Shown here: positions 13,111 through 25,362 of the stretch, piece after piece
Position numbering within the stretch: position 1 is the first letter of the stretch
Layout of the letters: the number at the start of each line of letters is the position of its first letter
Position numbers and translations under genes: made by a program
Origin: Lunularia cruciata
Lineage: Eukaryota > Streptophyta > Marchantiopsida > Lunulariales > Lunulariaceae
Direction: 5' to 3'
DNA: 64,000 nucleotides
NCBI GenBank assembly: GCA_948567375.1
Contig: OX419755.1
Span: 76,034,931-76,098,930 of the forward strand
The notes under the pieces: model-generated
Told to the model about the DNA's origin: nothing
What the model saw: the letters and a program-made list of their open reading frames with translations, nothing else
Databases searched by the model: none

Positions 13111-13799
13111 TGTGAGCTTGCTTGTCTCTCACTCAGGATGAACCTTTGATGGTTATTATGGTAGTGCACCATGGACTAAGAAGGCAAGGAACCCCAACTC
13201 CATCATACTCCTCCAAGGCTAACACTCCAAGACTCAAGACATTGCTCACTAAAGAACTCAATGAGAGAGATAGTTGTTAATGAAAGGATGATGAGTACTC
13301 CTCACCCCTAGTTTATATACTTATGAAATAGTTACGCACCAAAGTTACTAAATATTGGAGTAACTCAAGTTACTAGGCTAAAAGTCAAGTAAAGTCAAAA
13401 AGCATAAAGGAATATCCATCCACATGAGTATATTCCACTAAGCATGTGATCTTATCTTGACCCAACCACTAAGTCAAGGATTGCTTCACATAGGCTATCG
13501 TTGGACTATAAAAGAATCCAAAACAAAAAGGTGAGCGGGCCCAAAAGTTCTCAACTCTTTCCTCAAAACCAAACACCTAGGAATAATACCAAGTCAACAC
13601 ACTAGAATCCAAAATAATGGTGCTCATCTTTTCCACTTCCTCTAAAGTAAGGTACCCTCTATCTTAGCTATGACTAACTTTTTCTAATTATAACTAATGT
13701 AGAACCATCTTTTATCTCTTTATAAATAATATCTCTTAAGTACTAGTAATACCAAACTAAATATCACAATACTACATACATGCACAAATGGGTGTTATA
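13111..13799 (-). repeat. A1 5' LTR
   Basis: On the plus strand it reads tgtgagcttg ... ggtgttata, collinear with the LTR at 6262-6941. The terminal aca has become ata. It is followed at 13800 by the GATC target duplication. Confidence 0.85.
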
Positions 13800-14810
13800 G
13801 ATCAGTTTCACTCAATGAGTTACTAAGGCCCAAACAGCCTAGTTTTGGTTTGGGATCTTAGACAAGGACTTGCAACATAAAGTGCATGATGCTTTATTGT
13901 TATAGGCTACTTCATCTTCTTTGGTTGTGATCTTTAGTTTGGCTGAGTGCATTGAGCTCAACATGGTGGAGGAGAGAGTGGTAACATTTAGATTTATTAG
14001 GGAGACCTCATTCATAGCTATTACTTCTTCTAGAGTGCAACAAAGTGCACCATGCCATGTTGGCTTTCAAGGACAGAGTGGATAGCCTAGATCCTATGGA
14101 GCAAGTGGAAGGCCTAGTGTAGCTAGACCCTTACCTTCAATTTTAGGTCAATAATAGCTAGTGAGTGGTGTTGTTGCTTATTGGACTTGTGGTGGACCTC
14201 ACCACAATAGAGAGTGCACTCAGGGTAATGGATATGATACCTCTAGTGTATCTTAACAAGCATAGATTTGGTCACACTAGTGACCAATGCTTTGATCTTC
14301 ACCCGGAGTGGTAGGGTTGCTATGGCAAGTGGTAGAGGAGCTTTAGGTCATGGAAGACAAGATGGGGGAGGATCCACACTTGGTAGGGATGTAGTACTTA
14401 CCTTTGCTTTTGATTAAGCCATGGCTACTTGGATTGAGCAGTTGGGGCAAAGATTGGCTAGCACGACCATAGCTTAAAGGAGATCAGATTTTGGTGTTGA
14501 GTCTTCGACCTCTTATGCTAGTGATAGAGACATCTTGGACTTCATGTGTGGAGCAACATAGGTAGATGTATCCTCTATAGTGATTAGGAGTGTAGTACAT
14601 GCTCTAGAGCCTAGAAGAGCATCAATGGAGTTGGACCCACAAAGAGGAGAGGCTTGTAGACAAGTTAGACTCTCCTAGTCTTTCACACTCTTTGAAGTAA
14701 CTACAAAAAAACATCCATAGCTCCTAGACATCCTAGTGCATGTAGAGTAGGTAGTGAGGGACTGCATGATAGACTACATGTTTTTCAACCACCTATTACT
14801 ACACAGATTG
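13800..14810 (+). pseudogene. Family B copy 1, rest of gag
   Basis: This continues the gag interrupted by A1 and is collinear with 21122-22050 in B2. A zinc-knuckle relic near 14180-14215 reads YWTCGGPHHNREC, with the first cysteine mutated. B2 has kept that cysteine but lost the second. The frame is broken in many places. Confidence 0.65.
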
Positions 14811-15559
14811 AGTCTAGCACGATGTTGGAAGTGGCTCAATTGATTATGCCCTTCCCTTTGTTCTCAACCAATAACATGTTTATTTTCAGAGTTGACCCAA
14901 TTGTAGTGTTCTGGTCAGTTGCCACACTTTGTGAGAGAAGGGATGATGTAGTTCATATTTCTAAAGTAGAGGTGGTTGATAGTGGAGCTCACTTGGTTAA
15001 GGAGCGCGGGGATCCTCTCAACAACCAAAGGTTTATGGCAAGCAATAGTAGCAGTTAGGTTGGAGGAGTTACAAGCTAGACCTTCCTTTGAGCAAGCTTG
15101 GTTCACACTTGGAGTTGTCCTATTGGATAACCAAAGGAGGATTTTCCATTTGTGAGACCTTCAAGGAAGGTCTATACACCACATAGGGTTTTTACTCTCT
15201 TATGTTGGGAGGTTGCAATTGTCGATCTAGAGCTAGGGAAGATCAATGTAGTGAGGTGTCCATTTTAGATCTAAACATCTCTAAGAGGTAGTTCTACACA
15301 ATACATCATATATAGAGAGCTCATTGTCTTGATTTAGCTTGGTCATCTAATTGATAGCTCTATGGTGAGAGCTCAAGCCATTGTAACAATAGTAGAGTCA
15401 TATGATGTGCTAGTTGGTGGAGCAGTGTTATACCCTATGGGTTTTATTATTGACTATTGTGAGGAGACAACCTCCTATAGACCAAGTTGATAGTCAGGTG
15501 AAGGATGGGTATGTCACCTACTAATAAGCTTTAGTAGTGGTAGTCTTTGGTCACTATAA
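14811..15559 (+). pseudogene. Family B copy 1, protease region
   Basis: This is collinear with 22080-22860 in B2, where the retropepsin motif LLDSGAQPL is readable. In B1 the motif itself is damaged. The downstream conserved text (vrahaiv, esydvlvggavlypmgf) is recognisable near 15360-15440. Confidence 0.55.
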
Positions 15560-16830
15560 TCAGTGACCATGGTATTAGTTTCAGATTTCACTGGTTCCAT
15601 TACTTGGCCTAGTGACTTGTTGGAGTGGAATGCTCATGCAAAGGATACTCCAATACCAAAGGAGATCACTTGCATTTGGAGTATGCGTAGGATTGTTTCA
15701 TCCAGCTTGGATGTTCCTTTGTGGAATTTTGAGGAGGCATTGTAGCAACATGTAGATCAATTGGTGCAATAGGCTTGCAGAGGAGCCTTTGCATCACCAA
15801 GAGACCAGTATTAGGATGAGCCACTAGAGTCTATTACCTTCTCACCTTTGGATACCACACTCATTGCTTGGCAATACCAATAGAGGGATTATGTCTATTG
15901 GAGTTGTTTGGTAGGATTAGCTCTAGCTAGATGCGGTATTATAGGTAGGTACATGAGTATAAAGGTACTTGTATGTAGAGAGAGATGAGATTACTAAGCG
16001 AGTCACTCTACATTATCTGGCACACTTGGCCAATTGGTATCTTGAGTTATTACCAATGTTAGCAATCAAGGGTTACCAGAAGAACCTACCAACAAATATT
16101 TCCCTATTGGGGGCGTAGGATTTAGAGAGACATGGTCCCATTTGATTGGTGATTTTTGGATGGCAAAGTTAGAGACATAAATGTATTAGCTAAGGTTGAG
16201 GTCTCCAAGATCCACATTCTTGTGTATTTTGGGAGATGTTACATATACTACAACATCTCCAAGTTCATCTATTTGTTTCTCTAACCTACATTTTGGAGGA
16301 CGTCTCTTTGATGGATGATTCTTGTACCCATGGGTGATGGCAAGTACACATCACATCCATTCTTGGATAGGACCTGCCGTATTATTAGATGCAGCCAAAG
16401 TGGGATCATGGGCTAATCATCTTTGTCTTTGGTGGACAAACCTCTTACCTAGAGAGGTTCTACAATGTGCTTATGATGAGATTTAGCACCTAGACCACCT
16501 TACTATAGATGGCATTTTGGATGTTGGGTGCAAATATCAGATGGTGGTTGTGTCTGATAGGTCACTTATGGTAGTGGTGAACCTTGTTGGATAGCTTAGA
16601 GCCACTTTACCCATAATTATGAGTTTCCCAAACTCCCATGATTTTTGAGAAGAAGGTCTTGGACTTGTTTGAGACTCATAGTTATAATAGTTGGTGGAGC
16701 CCAATGTAGATGAGAAGGAGGAGGCAATGGGTGTTTGTACCGGTATTACCATTGTTATAGTAGTGTGAGAGGCATCCAAATGTCAAGTGTTAGGTCTTGG
16801 ATTGTGAGCCTTGGCTTGGTAGAGAAACAT
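15560..16830 (+). pseudogene. Family B copy 1, C5-cytosine DNA methyltransferase domain
   Basis: Conserved C5-methyltransferase motifs occur in order between protease and RT. Motif I (SAM binding) reads LCLLELFGRIS at about 15889-15921. The motif II/III area reads RYLYVERDE at about 15963. The motif IV area reads GPI.LVIFGW at 16134, but the catalytic Pro-Cys is lost. Motif VI reads YILEDV at 16287-16304. A target-recognition-like region follows (PAVLLDAAKVGSWANHL, about 16370-16430), then a C-terminal EEAMGVCTGIT and QVLG at about 16716-16800. The enzyme would transfer a methyl group from SAM to cytosine in DNA. Multiple stops make this copy inactive. An N-terminal extension (15563-15745, with DLLEWNAHAKDTPIPKE) precedes motif I and is shared with B2. 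A profile search is the deciding test. Confidence 0.7.
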
Positions 16831-17339
16831 AAGATTTGCTTAATAAGCATCACCACTCACACACTTGTGAGCTCTATGCTTATCAAGATGATTCAAGCAC
16901 ATGTTGGGGATGGTGGATCAAGTGGGTAGGGTATTCTTGGGACATAGCCAATGGCTACTAGTGAGAGTGGTCTGCTTGGATTACACCCTTGGTCTACTTG
17001 GGATGGAACTAGAGGAGGTATGGGTGTTGGAGCTAGAGTAAAGGGAGTTTTCCACATTGAGATTGGGAACTCTAGTGGTCAAGGGTATGATATTACTACT
17101 CCCAAGGGTAGAGTATATCAACCAGTCAATATGTCTTCCATTCCTACATCAATTATAGAGGATACTTGGTAGCCTAATATTAGACCCAAGCTTACATGAG
17201 GAGAAAGATAGAGAATTTGGAGGTGAGGAGCTACATGGGTTGCTTTGCCTTTACTATGAAGGATTTAGGTGCTCTAAAAGAACTTGGTATTTGGATTGAG
17301 CTTGCTAATGATACAACAATTTTTTGACGTCCCTATAGA
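16831..17339 (+). other. Family B linker between methyltransferase and RT
   Basis: Part is open (16951-17172, with GLHPWSTWDGTR and VKGVFHIEIGNS). It is collinear with 24120-24500 in B2. I do not recognise a domain. The segment probably belongs to the same polyprotein, because RT sequence resumes at 17340. Confidence 0.4.
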
Positions 17340-17986
17340 TATAATGACATAAAGAGAGTATTAATTCAAAGTTGGATTATGAACCTTTTTGAGGTTGGTT
17401 TGGTAGAGATTTCACATGGAGAATATGCTTCAGCTACAATGATGCTAGCCAAGATTGATATGCATGGCAACTACACAAATATGCAAATGTGTGGAAATCA
17501 TTATCCTATCAACCAACAAACTCGGGTGATTGGTATGCCTGCCTACACCAAAGGAGATTCTTGATGCAATTGGGCATGCAAAGATCTTTGAGTAGGATAT
17601 ATCATCAATTGTTCATCAAGGAAGAGGATAAGTCCAAAATAGCATTTTGAGCCATGAATCATCATTGTAAGGATGTGGTCTATTAGTGGAGGTTCTTACC
17701 ATTTGGGTTAGAGGATGCTCCTATCGAGTTCCAAAGGATCATGGACAAGATCTTAAGAGGATTGGATTTTGTTCATTGCTATATTGATGACATTTTGTCT
17801 TATAGCATTATGATGGAGGAGTATCAAAGACATTTCTTGGAGGTGTTTGAGAGATTAAGATCTCATGGACTCAAATTAGATCTTGGGAAGTCTAGATTCT
17901 TCCACAAGCAGGTTAAATATTTGGGTCACACTATCTATCTTGAAGGACTTTGTCATGACATTTGTAGCACCAAGGCTAGTTTACTA
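17340..17986 (+). pseudogene. Family B copy 1, reverse transcriptase
   Basis: A Ty3-type RT is recognisable. The downstream part (17741-17960) is open and includes MDKILRGLDFVHCYIDDI with the catalytic YIDD, followed by RSHGLKLDLGKSRFFHK and VKYLGHTIY. Upstream fingers and palm text is frameshifted. After LGHTIYLEGL the sequence jumps at a tgacatttgtagca junction straight into the B LTR, so RNase H, integrase and the PHD finger have been deleted. The last bases before 17987 are already LTR. Confidence 0.8.
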
Positions 17987-18648
17987 TGTTATACCCATTT
18001 ATGCATGTTTGTGTTATTGTGATATTTAGTTTGGTATTATAAGTACTTGAGAGATATTATTTATGTAAAGATAAATGATGGTTTTACATTAGCCATGATT
18101 AGCTAGTTAGTCATAATTAAGATAAAGGAGACCTTACTAAAGAAGAAGTGAAAGCACCACTATTTTAGATTCTAACATATTTACTTGGTATTATTCCTAG
18201 TTGTTTGGCTTTGAGGAAAGAGTTGAGAACTCTTGAACCCGTAAGCCTTTTTGTTTTAGATTCTTCTATGATCCAAGGAAAGCCTATATGAAGGAATCCT
18301 TGACTTAATGGTTGGGTCAAGATATGACCACATGCTTAAGAGAATATTACCATGAGTATGGATATTCCTTTAGAGTTTTGACTTTATTTGACTTTTAGCC
18401 TTATAAATTGAGTTACTATAATAATTAGTAACTTTGATATGTAACTATTTCACAAATATATAAACTAGGGGTGAGAAGGTACTCATTATTCTTTCATTTG
18501 CACCTATCTCTCTCTGATTGAGTTTTATAATGAGTGTTAGCCTTGGAGGAGTATGATGAAGTGGGTGCTCTTTGACTTCTTAGTCCATGGTACACTACCA
18601 TAATAACCATTAGAGGTTCATCTTGAGTGAGAGACAAACCAGCTCACA
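17987..18648 (+). repeat. Isolated family A LTR inside a B LTR
   Basis: It begins tgttataccc and ends ccagctcaca, collinear with the A LTRs elsewhere. No A coding sequence adjoins it, so it is a solo LTR. It interrupts the B LTR between aaggctagttt and acgttggag. The B LTR at 45628 shows the uninterrupted text. The flanks share act plus one changed base as a likely 4-bp duplication. Confidence 0.85.
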
Positions 18649-19040
18649 ACTCAAACGTTGGAGTGGTAGTGCTGGTAGTCATAAGTATTTTGGTAGCTAC
18701 ACATGGACTACTTGTTGGCGGTCTAATTTCATGTTAGGGCTATTGATCACATGGTGAAACCCATTGTCACTTGCATCATTTGCATAGTTGAATATGCCAT
18801 CAATGCCATTAGAATTGGAGACCTAAGTCAAATAGAGGGGTATATCTTTAAAGTGAAGCTCTAGAGAGCTCACTTCTTTGATGTTGAGCCTTCAAGTTCT
18901 TGGCTATGGTAGATAGAGGTCGGCAAGCATCACCTATAGTCTCTTAGCTAGAGTGGGTGTGGCTTGATCATAATCAGTGCCCAATTGTTGAATGAAGGAT
19001 TGAGTATCTATTTGATTTGAGTGTGATTCAACTTGAAGAA
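18649..19040 (+). repeat. Family B LTR, 3' part (B1/B2 boundary)
   Basis: This is collinear with 45765-46184 and 48880-49285. Together with 17955-17986 it forms a B LTR lacking its first 130 or so bases. It is followed not by an LTR start but by what appears to be the internal leader of B2. B1 and B2 therefore share a single LTR. Confidence 0.65.
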
Positions 19041-20785
19041 GAATTGATAACATCAAAGAAATCACAATCAAGGGGAAATTGGATGTAGGAATTAAGGGTG
19101 TTGGTGGTATCTCCAAGCTTAGCTGATCATTGGTACTTGGATTGTGGTTCAGATTTCCTTGAGAGAGATCCTGTGCAAAATCTCTATGTGATTTGATGCA
19201 AATTTTGTAGTGGGCATACAACGCTGACCAAATTTTCTGAGAATGAAGTCAATTTCAGTGGGTGTTTGATTTGAGCCCAAGAGCTGAAATCAGGTTGATC
19301 TGGTATGAATTTGGCTTGAAGTTCAAAATTGAAGGTGGAGTTTGAAACCCATCTATGTGAATTAGGGATTTGGAGATCCACATCCTTCCAATTTGGCTTA
19401 AGTGGAGATTTAGCAGACGATTTGGCAATCAACAAACTATAAAAGAGTTACACTAGAATTACATCAGATTTGGTGGAGGTTGCCCAGATTTAGAAGTCAC
19501 CCAAACTGCCCTAGATTTGGCTCAAGTTGGATGAAGGTTAGCTATATTTGGAGAGGGTTTGAATTGGCAAGAAGAAATGCCTTGTTTGGTTTGATTTGGA
19601 GAGGGTTTAAATTGGCAAGAAGAAAGGTCTCATTTGGGTGTTTAGAGGCTTTGAGGCACAGTGTTGTGGTCTCAATATTTAGAGGCTTTAAGGCATAGGG
19701 TTGTGGGCTATAAGAGGCTACAAAGGCCTTAGAGGGCTAGCAAGCCAACTTGTTGGCGTGAGACTAACTAGTTTGAATGAGTTTTGTTGTCATTATTTGG
19801 CAAAATCTGCCCACCCTTCTAGATTGTGTGCAATAGGGTTTGAACCCTAAATCTTTGGTTTCTAGACTGGTGCTCTAGCCAATTGGTCCGATTTCACTTG
19901 TTGTCTTGGTGATTGTTCCATTGATAATTATGCACATGTAAATTTTGTTAGGAGAGGCAATTTGATCCTATTCTTGGTGATGTTGGTAGCTTAGGAAGTA
20001 GATAGACACTTTTATCATATCAAATGCCAAATGGTAGTAGAGTCAGTCCAATGTTGATTTATGAGATAGAGAGTTTTGTTTAGACTTCTTGTGATTGGAC
20101 CCCCTCCATTCTCTACTTCCTAGTTGTGCACCATGTTTATATGAGTTGCCTTGAATTTAGAGTGTTAGTGCTTTGGTGTGCTCTTGGTTGTGAGACTGGA
20201 GTGATGACCAATAAGACTACTTGTGTTTCTCTCCAGTGAGGTAGGAAGTGATGATCTACAGACCATAAGAAAGCATGTTGTGATGATAGGTTACAAGTTG
20301 CACTTTCTCCTATTGTAATTTTTGCAATTAGAGCTACATTAGTGGGAAGTGTTCAATTGGTGGTGGTCCTTGGTGATGTACTAATTCTTTGGGAATTCTA
20401 GAGGATATATCACAATAACACACAATGGGTTTACCCAAAGTGGCACTTGATATCAACCTATATCTCAGGTCCCCATGAGGAAGGAGATTGACTTTGAGTT
20501 GGAGTTTGATATATGAGCTGATTCAATTAAGAGTACACTTGGTGTGTCCATACCATCATTGTGAGAAATGGACATGATTTATGGGGCATCCAAAGGCCCC
20601 AAGTGCTGCTTTGGTACAAAAGGTACCATTGAGTTGGACAACTTCATCCATGAGTTTGATAATTGGTATGATTTGCAAAAATGTGAAACCCAACTTTGTT
20701 CACACCCTTCATGGCATAGAAAGGGTTGTTTTAGCACTTAGAGTGTCTGCCAATAGATAATTATCATAAGTTCAAGAGAGCTCAC
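19041..20785 (+). other. Family B copy 2 leader, no gene recognised
   Basis: This is a long stretch between the B LTR and the gag start of B2. I see no protein-like frame. It contains a direct repeat of about 30 bp and a degenerate tRNA-like patch at 19830-19890; both are listed separately. Confidence 0.4.
19549..19628. repeat. Direct repeat of about 30 bp, 48-bp period
   Basis: The text tggagagggtttRaattg followed by gcaagaagaaa occurs at about 19549 and 19597. The copies differ by a base or two. Confidence 0.8.
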
Positions 20786-22059
20786 TTGGAGGAAATCAAG
20801 CTATGGAGACAATATTGGTTGTTGAACTATATCTCCATCATTTCAAGCTTGGTTGCTAGAGGTAGATTGGTACTACCCACAAGTTCTAACTCTAGTAGCA
20901 TTCGTGGATCTAGTGGAGGTGCACTAGTTGGAGATGGTGCAACTACAAGTGGAGGTATCACTATAGGAGGTTGCATAGTACTAGGGTTTAACCCTATGGT
21001 GGAATTCTTGCAATGCTTGAGGTAGAATTACCAAGGAGTGTGGATTGACAAGCTAAGGAGCTTGCAAGAGTTCCAAAGGTAGGTTGAAAGAGCCTATGCA
21101 AGGTATACACTTGCATGAGATGGTTGATCAGTTCACTTAGGGAGTTACTAAGGTTGAGGTAGTCTAGTTTTGGCATGAGATCCTAGATAGAGAGTTGCAA
21201 TATAAAGTGTGTGATGGTACTTTATTATAGGCTGCTTAACCTACTTTGGTAGTGGTCTTTAGTTTGGCTAAATGCATTGAGCTCAACATGGTAGAAGAGA
21301 GAGTGGTGACATCTGGATTTGGTAGGGAGACCTCATCCATAGTTGTTACTTCTTCTAATGTGCAGTAGATTGCACCTTGCCATGTTGGCTTTCAAGGATA
21401 GAGTAGACAGCCTAGATCCTACGGAGCGAGTAGAGAGCCTAGTGCAGCTAGACCCTTACCTTCATTTTTAGGTCAATAGTAGCGAGTGCAACGTGGTGTT
21501 GCTTGTTGGACTTATGGTGGACTAAAAAACAAAAGGAATGCACTCAATATAGAGACAATGTGACCATTGCCAAAATTTAATCATAGTAGTGACAAATGCT
21601 TTGACCTTCACTTAGAGTTACAAAGTGATAGGGCTATTATGGCAGGTGGTAGAGGTGGTGGTAGAGGATCCACATTAGGTAGGAGTGAAATACCTGCCCT
21701 TAATTTTGATTAAGCCATGGTTATTTGGAATGAGCATTTAGAGCAAAGATTGGCTAACATAACCATGTTAGCTAATCTAAGATTTGGGTGTTAAGGCTTC
21801 CATCTATTATGTTGGTGATAGAGACATCTTGGACTTTATGTGTGGAGCAGCTTAGGTAGATGTAATTTTTGTAATGACTAGGAGTGCAATAAGTGCTCAA
21901 AAGCCTAGAGGAGCATGAGTTGGATCCACAAAGAGGAGAGGCTATAGAAATGTCAAACTTCTCTAGTTTTTTATACTCTTTGAGGCACTACAAACAACAT
22001 CCATGGTTTTTAAATAGCCTAGTGCAAGTGTGGTAAGTGGTGATGGAATGCATGATAGA
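20786..22059 (+). pseudogene. Family B copy 2, gag
   Basis: Open from 20786 to 21025, with a Ser-rich stretch (SSNSSSIRGSSGGALVG) and VLGFNPMVEFL. It then decays but stays collinear with B1. A knuckle relic near 21500 reads ACWTYGG, with the second cysteine lost. The site at 21121-21140 is the unoccupied version of the A1 target. Gag would form the particle core. Confidence 0.65.
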
Positions 22060-22860
22060 CTAGATGCTAGTCAACCCTACCACTATCCAAATTGAGTATA
22101 GCACAATGTTGGGGGAGGCCCAATTGATTATATGCTTCTCTTTGTTCTCAACTAGTGACATGTTTACATTGGGAGTTGACCCAACTCTAGAGTTCCGGTT
22201 GGTTGCCACACTTTGTGAGAGTAGAGATGATGTGGTTCCTATTTCTAGAGCAGAGGCGGTTGATATTGGAGCTGACTTGGTTGAGGAGCATGGGAGCTGG
22301 TCAGCAACAAGTGGTTTATGGCAAGCAACGCCAACTAGATTGTGAGAGTTACTAGCTAGAGCTACTTTTAAGTGAGCATGATTCATACTTAGAGTTATAT
22401 TATTGGATAACTAGAGGGGGATTTTTCATTTGATGAAACGTTTAGGGGTCTATACACCATGGATGGTCTTATTAGACTCTGGTGCACAACCCCTTATGTT
22501 AGAGAAGGTTGTAGTTATCAATCTGGAGCTATGGAAGTCCAATGTAGAGAGGTATCCATTTCAAATCAAAATATCACTAGAAGGTGGTTCTATATAGTGC
22601 ATCATATGTGAGGAGCTCATTATTCGGATTCAATTTGGTCATCCTATTGATAGTTTTGTGGTGAGAGCTCATGCCATTGCAATAGTAATGGAATCATATG
22701 ATATACTAGTTTGTAGAGCAGTACTATACTCCATGGGTTTCAATATTGACTATTGGAAAGAGATAGCCTCTTATAGACTATGTTGTCTATCAAGTGAGGG
22801 ATGGGTATGTTGCTTACAAGTATGCTTTATTAGTGGTATTCTTGGCTCACTATAGTCAGG
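22060..22860 (+). pseudogene. Family B copy 2, protease region
   Basis: A retropepsin motif is readable near 22440-22500: YTPWMVLLDSGAQPLM (DSGA active site), after a frame break. Downstream text includes INLELWKSNVERYPFQIK, and RAHAIAIVMESYDIL within an open stretch at 22658-22855. The protease would process the polyprotein in an active element. Confidence 0.65.
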
Positions 22861-24130
22861 GACCATGACATAGTTTTAGCTTTTAGTGGTTTTGTTACTT
22901 GGCCCGGTGACTTATTGGAGTGGAATGCCCATGCAAAAGATACTTTAGTACCAAAGGAGGTCACTCAGATTTGGTGTACAAGTAGGATTGTTCCATCCAT
23001 CTTGGATGTTCCATTGTGGAGTTCTAAGGAGGCATTATAATAACATGCAAATCAATTGGTGCAAAAGGCTTGGAGTGGAGTCTTTGTACCACCAAGAAAC
23101 TAATGTGAGGATGAGCCTCTAGGGTCTCTCACATTGTTACCTTTAAATACCACACTCATTGCTTGGCAATATCAAATAGAGGGAGTATGTCTATTGGAGT
23201 TGTTTGGTAGGATTAGCACTAGACTAGTTATGGTATTACAAGCATGTACATGAGTATAGAGGTACTTGTATGTAGAGAGAGATGAGACTATTAGGCAAGT
23301 CTCTCTACATCATGTGGCACACTTGGCATATCAGTATCCTAAGTTATTACTAATGTTAATAGTCAAGGGTTACCAAAAGACCCTACTAGTACACATTTAC
23401 TTGTTGGGAGTATAAGATTTGGATAGAAAATGGTCCCATTCATTTGGTGATTTCTAGATGGGCATGTCAAGGACATAAACTTGTGTAGGCCAAAGTCAAG
23501 GTTTCCAAGATCCCCATTCTGGTGTGTTTTGAGAGATGTTACATATATTACAACAACTCCATGTTCATCAATCTATTTCTTTAGCCTACATTTTGGAGAA
23601 TGTCCCTTTGATGGGTGATTCTTGTACCTAGGTGGTGGTGAGTACACATCAGGTCTATTCTTGGATAGGACCTACTATGTTGTTAGATGCAGCTAGAGTG
23701 GGATCACGGGCTCATCATCTTTGTCTTTGGTAGACATACCTCTTAGCTAGAGAGGTTCTACAATGTTCTTATGATGGGATTCACCAACTAGACCACCTTA
23801 TTGTTGATAATATTCTGGATTTTAGGCACCAGTGTCATATGGTGGTAATGGCTGATAGTACACTTATAGCATTGGTGAACCTTGTTGGATAGCCCAAAGC
23901 CACTTTACCCACACTTATGAGTTTCCCAAGCTCCCATGCTTTTTGAGAGGGAGGTCCTAGACTTGTTTGGGACTCACAATTATAGCAATTGGTGGAGCTA
24001 ATGAGAGAGAGCAGGTGATAGGTTTTTGTACCACATTTATAGTAGTGTTAGAGGCATCTAAGCATCAAGTGTTAGATCAAGTTATGTACCTGAATTGTTT
24101 AATAGTTTAGGTCCACAATGAGCCTTAGCT
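22861..24130 (+). pseudogene. Family B copy 2, C5-cytosine DNA methyltransferase domain
   Basis: This is the better-preserved methyltransferase copy. Motif I reads VCLLELFGRISTRLVMVLQ (about 23188-23244). The acidic SAM-contact region reads RYLYVERDE (about 23260). Motif IV reads GPIHLVISRWACQGH (23432-23476), with the catalytic cysteine codon at 23465-23467 and alanine where proline is usual. Motif VI reads YILENV (23587-23604), the canonical ENV. A recognition-region-like block reads MLLDAARVGSRAHHLCLW (about 23678-23731). The C-terminal motifs read EREQVIGF (24003-24026) and HQVLDQVM (24063-24086), matching the E-G-F and the LGxAM end of the family. Frames shift several times, so it is not functional. 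The order protease-methyltransferase-RT agrees with B1. Confidence 0.75.
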
Positions 24131-24548
24131 TGGCAAAGCAACATAGATACGCTTGATAAGCATCACCACTCGAACACTTGCAAGCTTTGTGCCTATCAAG
24201 CAAATTTAAGCACATGTTGGGAGCTATGAACTAAGTGGGTAGGGTATCCTTGGGACACAGCTAGTGAGAGTGGTCTACTTGGGCTCTATCCCAGTGAGCG
24301 TGGTAAACTTGGATTACTCCTTTGGTCTACTTGGGATGTAGTACATATGGAGCTTGTAATCACATCAAAGGGAGTTTTCCACACTAAGGTTGGGAACTGT
24401 AGTGGTTGGGGACATGAGACTTTTGCTTCCAAGGGCCTAGTGTAGCAACTAGTTAGTACATCTTCCACTTCTACATCAGTATAGAGGATACTTGTGTAAT
24501 ACCAATAGCCAGACATATTATCTAGAGGTGAAAATTGGCTTGGTAACA
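24131..24548 (+). other. Family B copy 2, tail of linker
   Basis: This is collinear with 16840-17170 in B1 (cgcttgataagcatcaccact..., then ctacttgggatg). B2 ends here before reaching the RT. The junction with the family D LTR is placed at about 24548 and is imprecise. Confidence 0.45.
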
Positions 24549-25362
24549 TCTAGAAGGATGTTGTGTACAATGGGCTATGTAGAACAGATAGAGGTCTCAC
24601 CAAAAGAGTACTTCTACTAATAGTGCAAAAACCACAAATAGATTGAAAACTTTAGAGCTAATTTTGGAGGCCTAAATGGATGAATTAAGCCTTGAAAATG
24701 AAAAGATCTTTTCCCATTTGGGATTATAGGTTTGTCTTCTCTCCCCTTTGATTTGTCTCATTGATAGCTTTCCAAGAATACCTCACCCATGCAACTTTGA
24801 GCTCCCTATAAGAATATTCCTTAAATATTCCCTTTGGTTAAATCTATTTGACCAACTAGATAGGACAAGGACACACATATCACCCACCCAAGCAACTAAC
24901 CTAAGGGTGGAGCTTGCAGAAAAGTCACCAATCTATGTATCTGATCCAAGGGTAGAGCTTCCTTTGAAGGGATCCTCATTGTATAATAGAGAGAAGGTGC
25001 TCCTTTGAAGCATTGGAGTATTGAGTGTGAAATTGGTGTTTCCTCTCTTATCTCTTAAATAATTCTCTTGTCCTTGGAGTATTACAATGGTATCAAAATA
25101 GGTGTTTTAATCCAAGAGAGTGGATCACCCCTCTTGGAAGAACACAACCTACTATATCGAGGTAATTTTGAGGGGAGAAAACGTATTGCAATTGTTAGAC
25201 TTGTGAGGTGTCTAAGAGAGAGGATAGGATGGAGGAACTTGGAGGAAAATTTCTTGTAACTAGCTTTCCATTCTTGAATCTATTCCACATTAATATTATG
25301 TACATCTAGCATGAGCAATGAGAGTATCTCTTGTTCATCATTTTGGAGCAAAATTCATGGAC
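24549..25362 (+). mobile_element. Family D LTR and start of internal region (D2)
   Basis: LTR-like sequence matching D1 ends near 25086. A primer-binding-like sequence follows, then a short leader and an ATG near 25312 with MSNESISCSSFWSKIHG, a plausible gag start. The A3 LTR cuts it at 25363. The family is not assigned; the primer site is compatible with many plant LTR elements. Confidence 0.5.
25088..25099 (+). promoter_or_regulatory. Primer-binding-site-like sequence
   Basis: tggtatcaaaat directly follows an LTR-like end (ttaca). It resembles tggtatcagagc, the common plant site complementary to the 3' end of initiator tRNA-Met. Confidence 0.5.

Larger units (their letters stand above)
6262..13799 (-). 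mobile_element. Ty3-type retroelement A1, full length, decayed
   Basis: This is a complete but inactive LTR retroelement on the minus strand. It has two LTRs of about 690 bp, a leader, an extra zinc-knuckle ORF, gag, protease, RT, RNase H and integrase, in that order from high to low coordinates. It splits element B1: flanks ctgatc on the left and gatcagtt on the right share GATC as a target duplication. Copy B2 shows the unoccupied site (ggttgatcagttcac near 21122). The RT motif LCNA.ATFQ and the FIDDF box resemble the non-chromoviral (Athila/Tat-like) plant Ty3 lineages; this is only an impression. Confidence 0.9.

Noticed and set aside
19825..19895. tRNA-like patch on the minus strand (box-B-like ggttcaaacc, D-arm-like ttggctagagc)
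   Set aside because: The anticodon stem does not pair and the D stem is poor. It is at best a tRNA-derived relic, so no tRNA is called.
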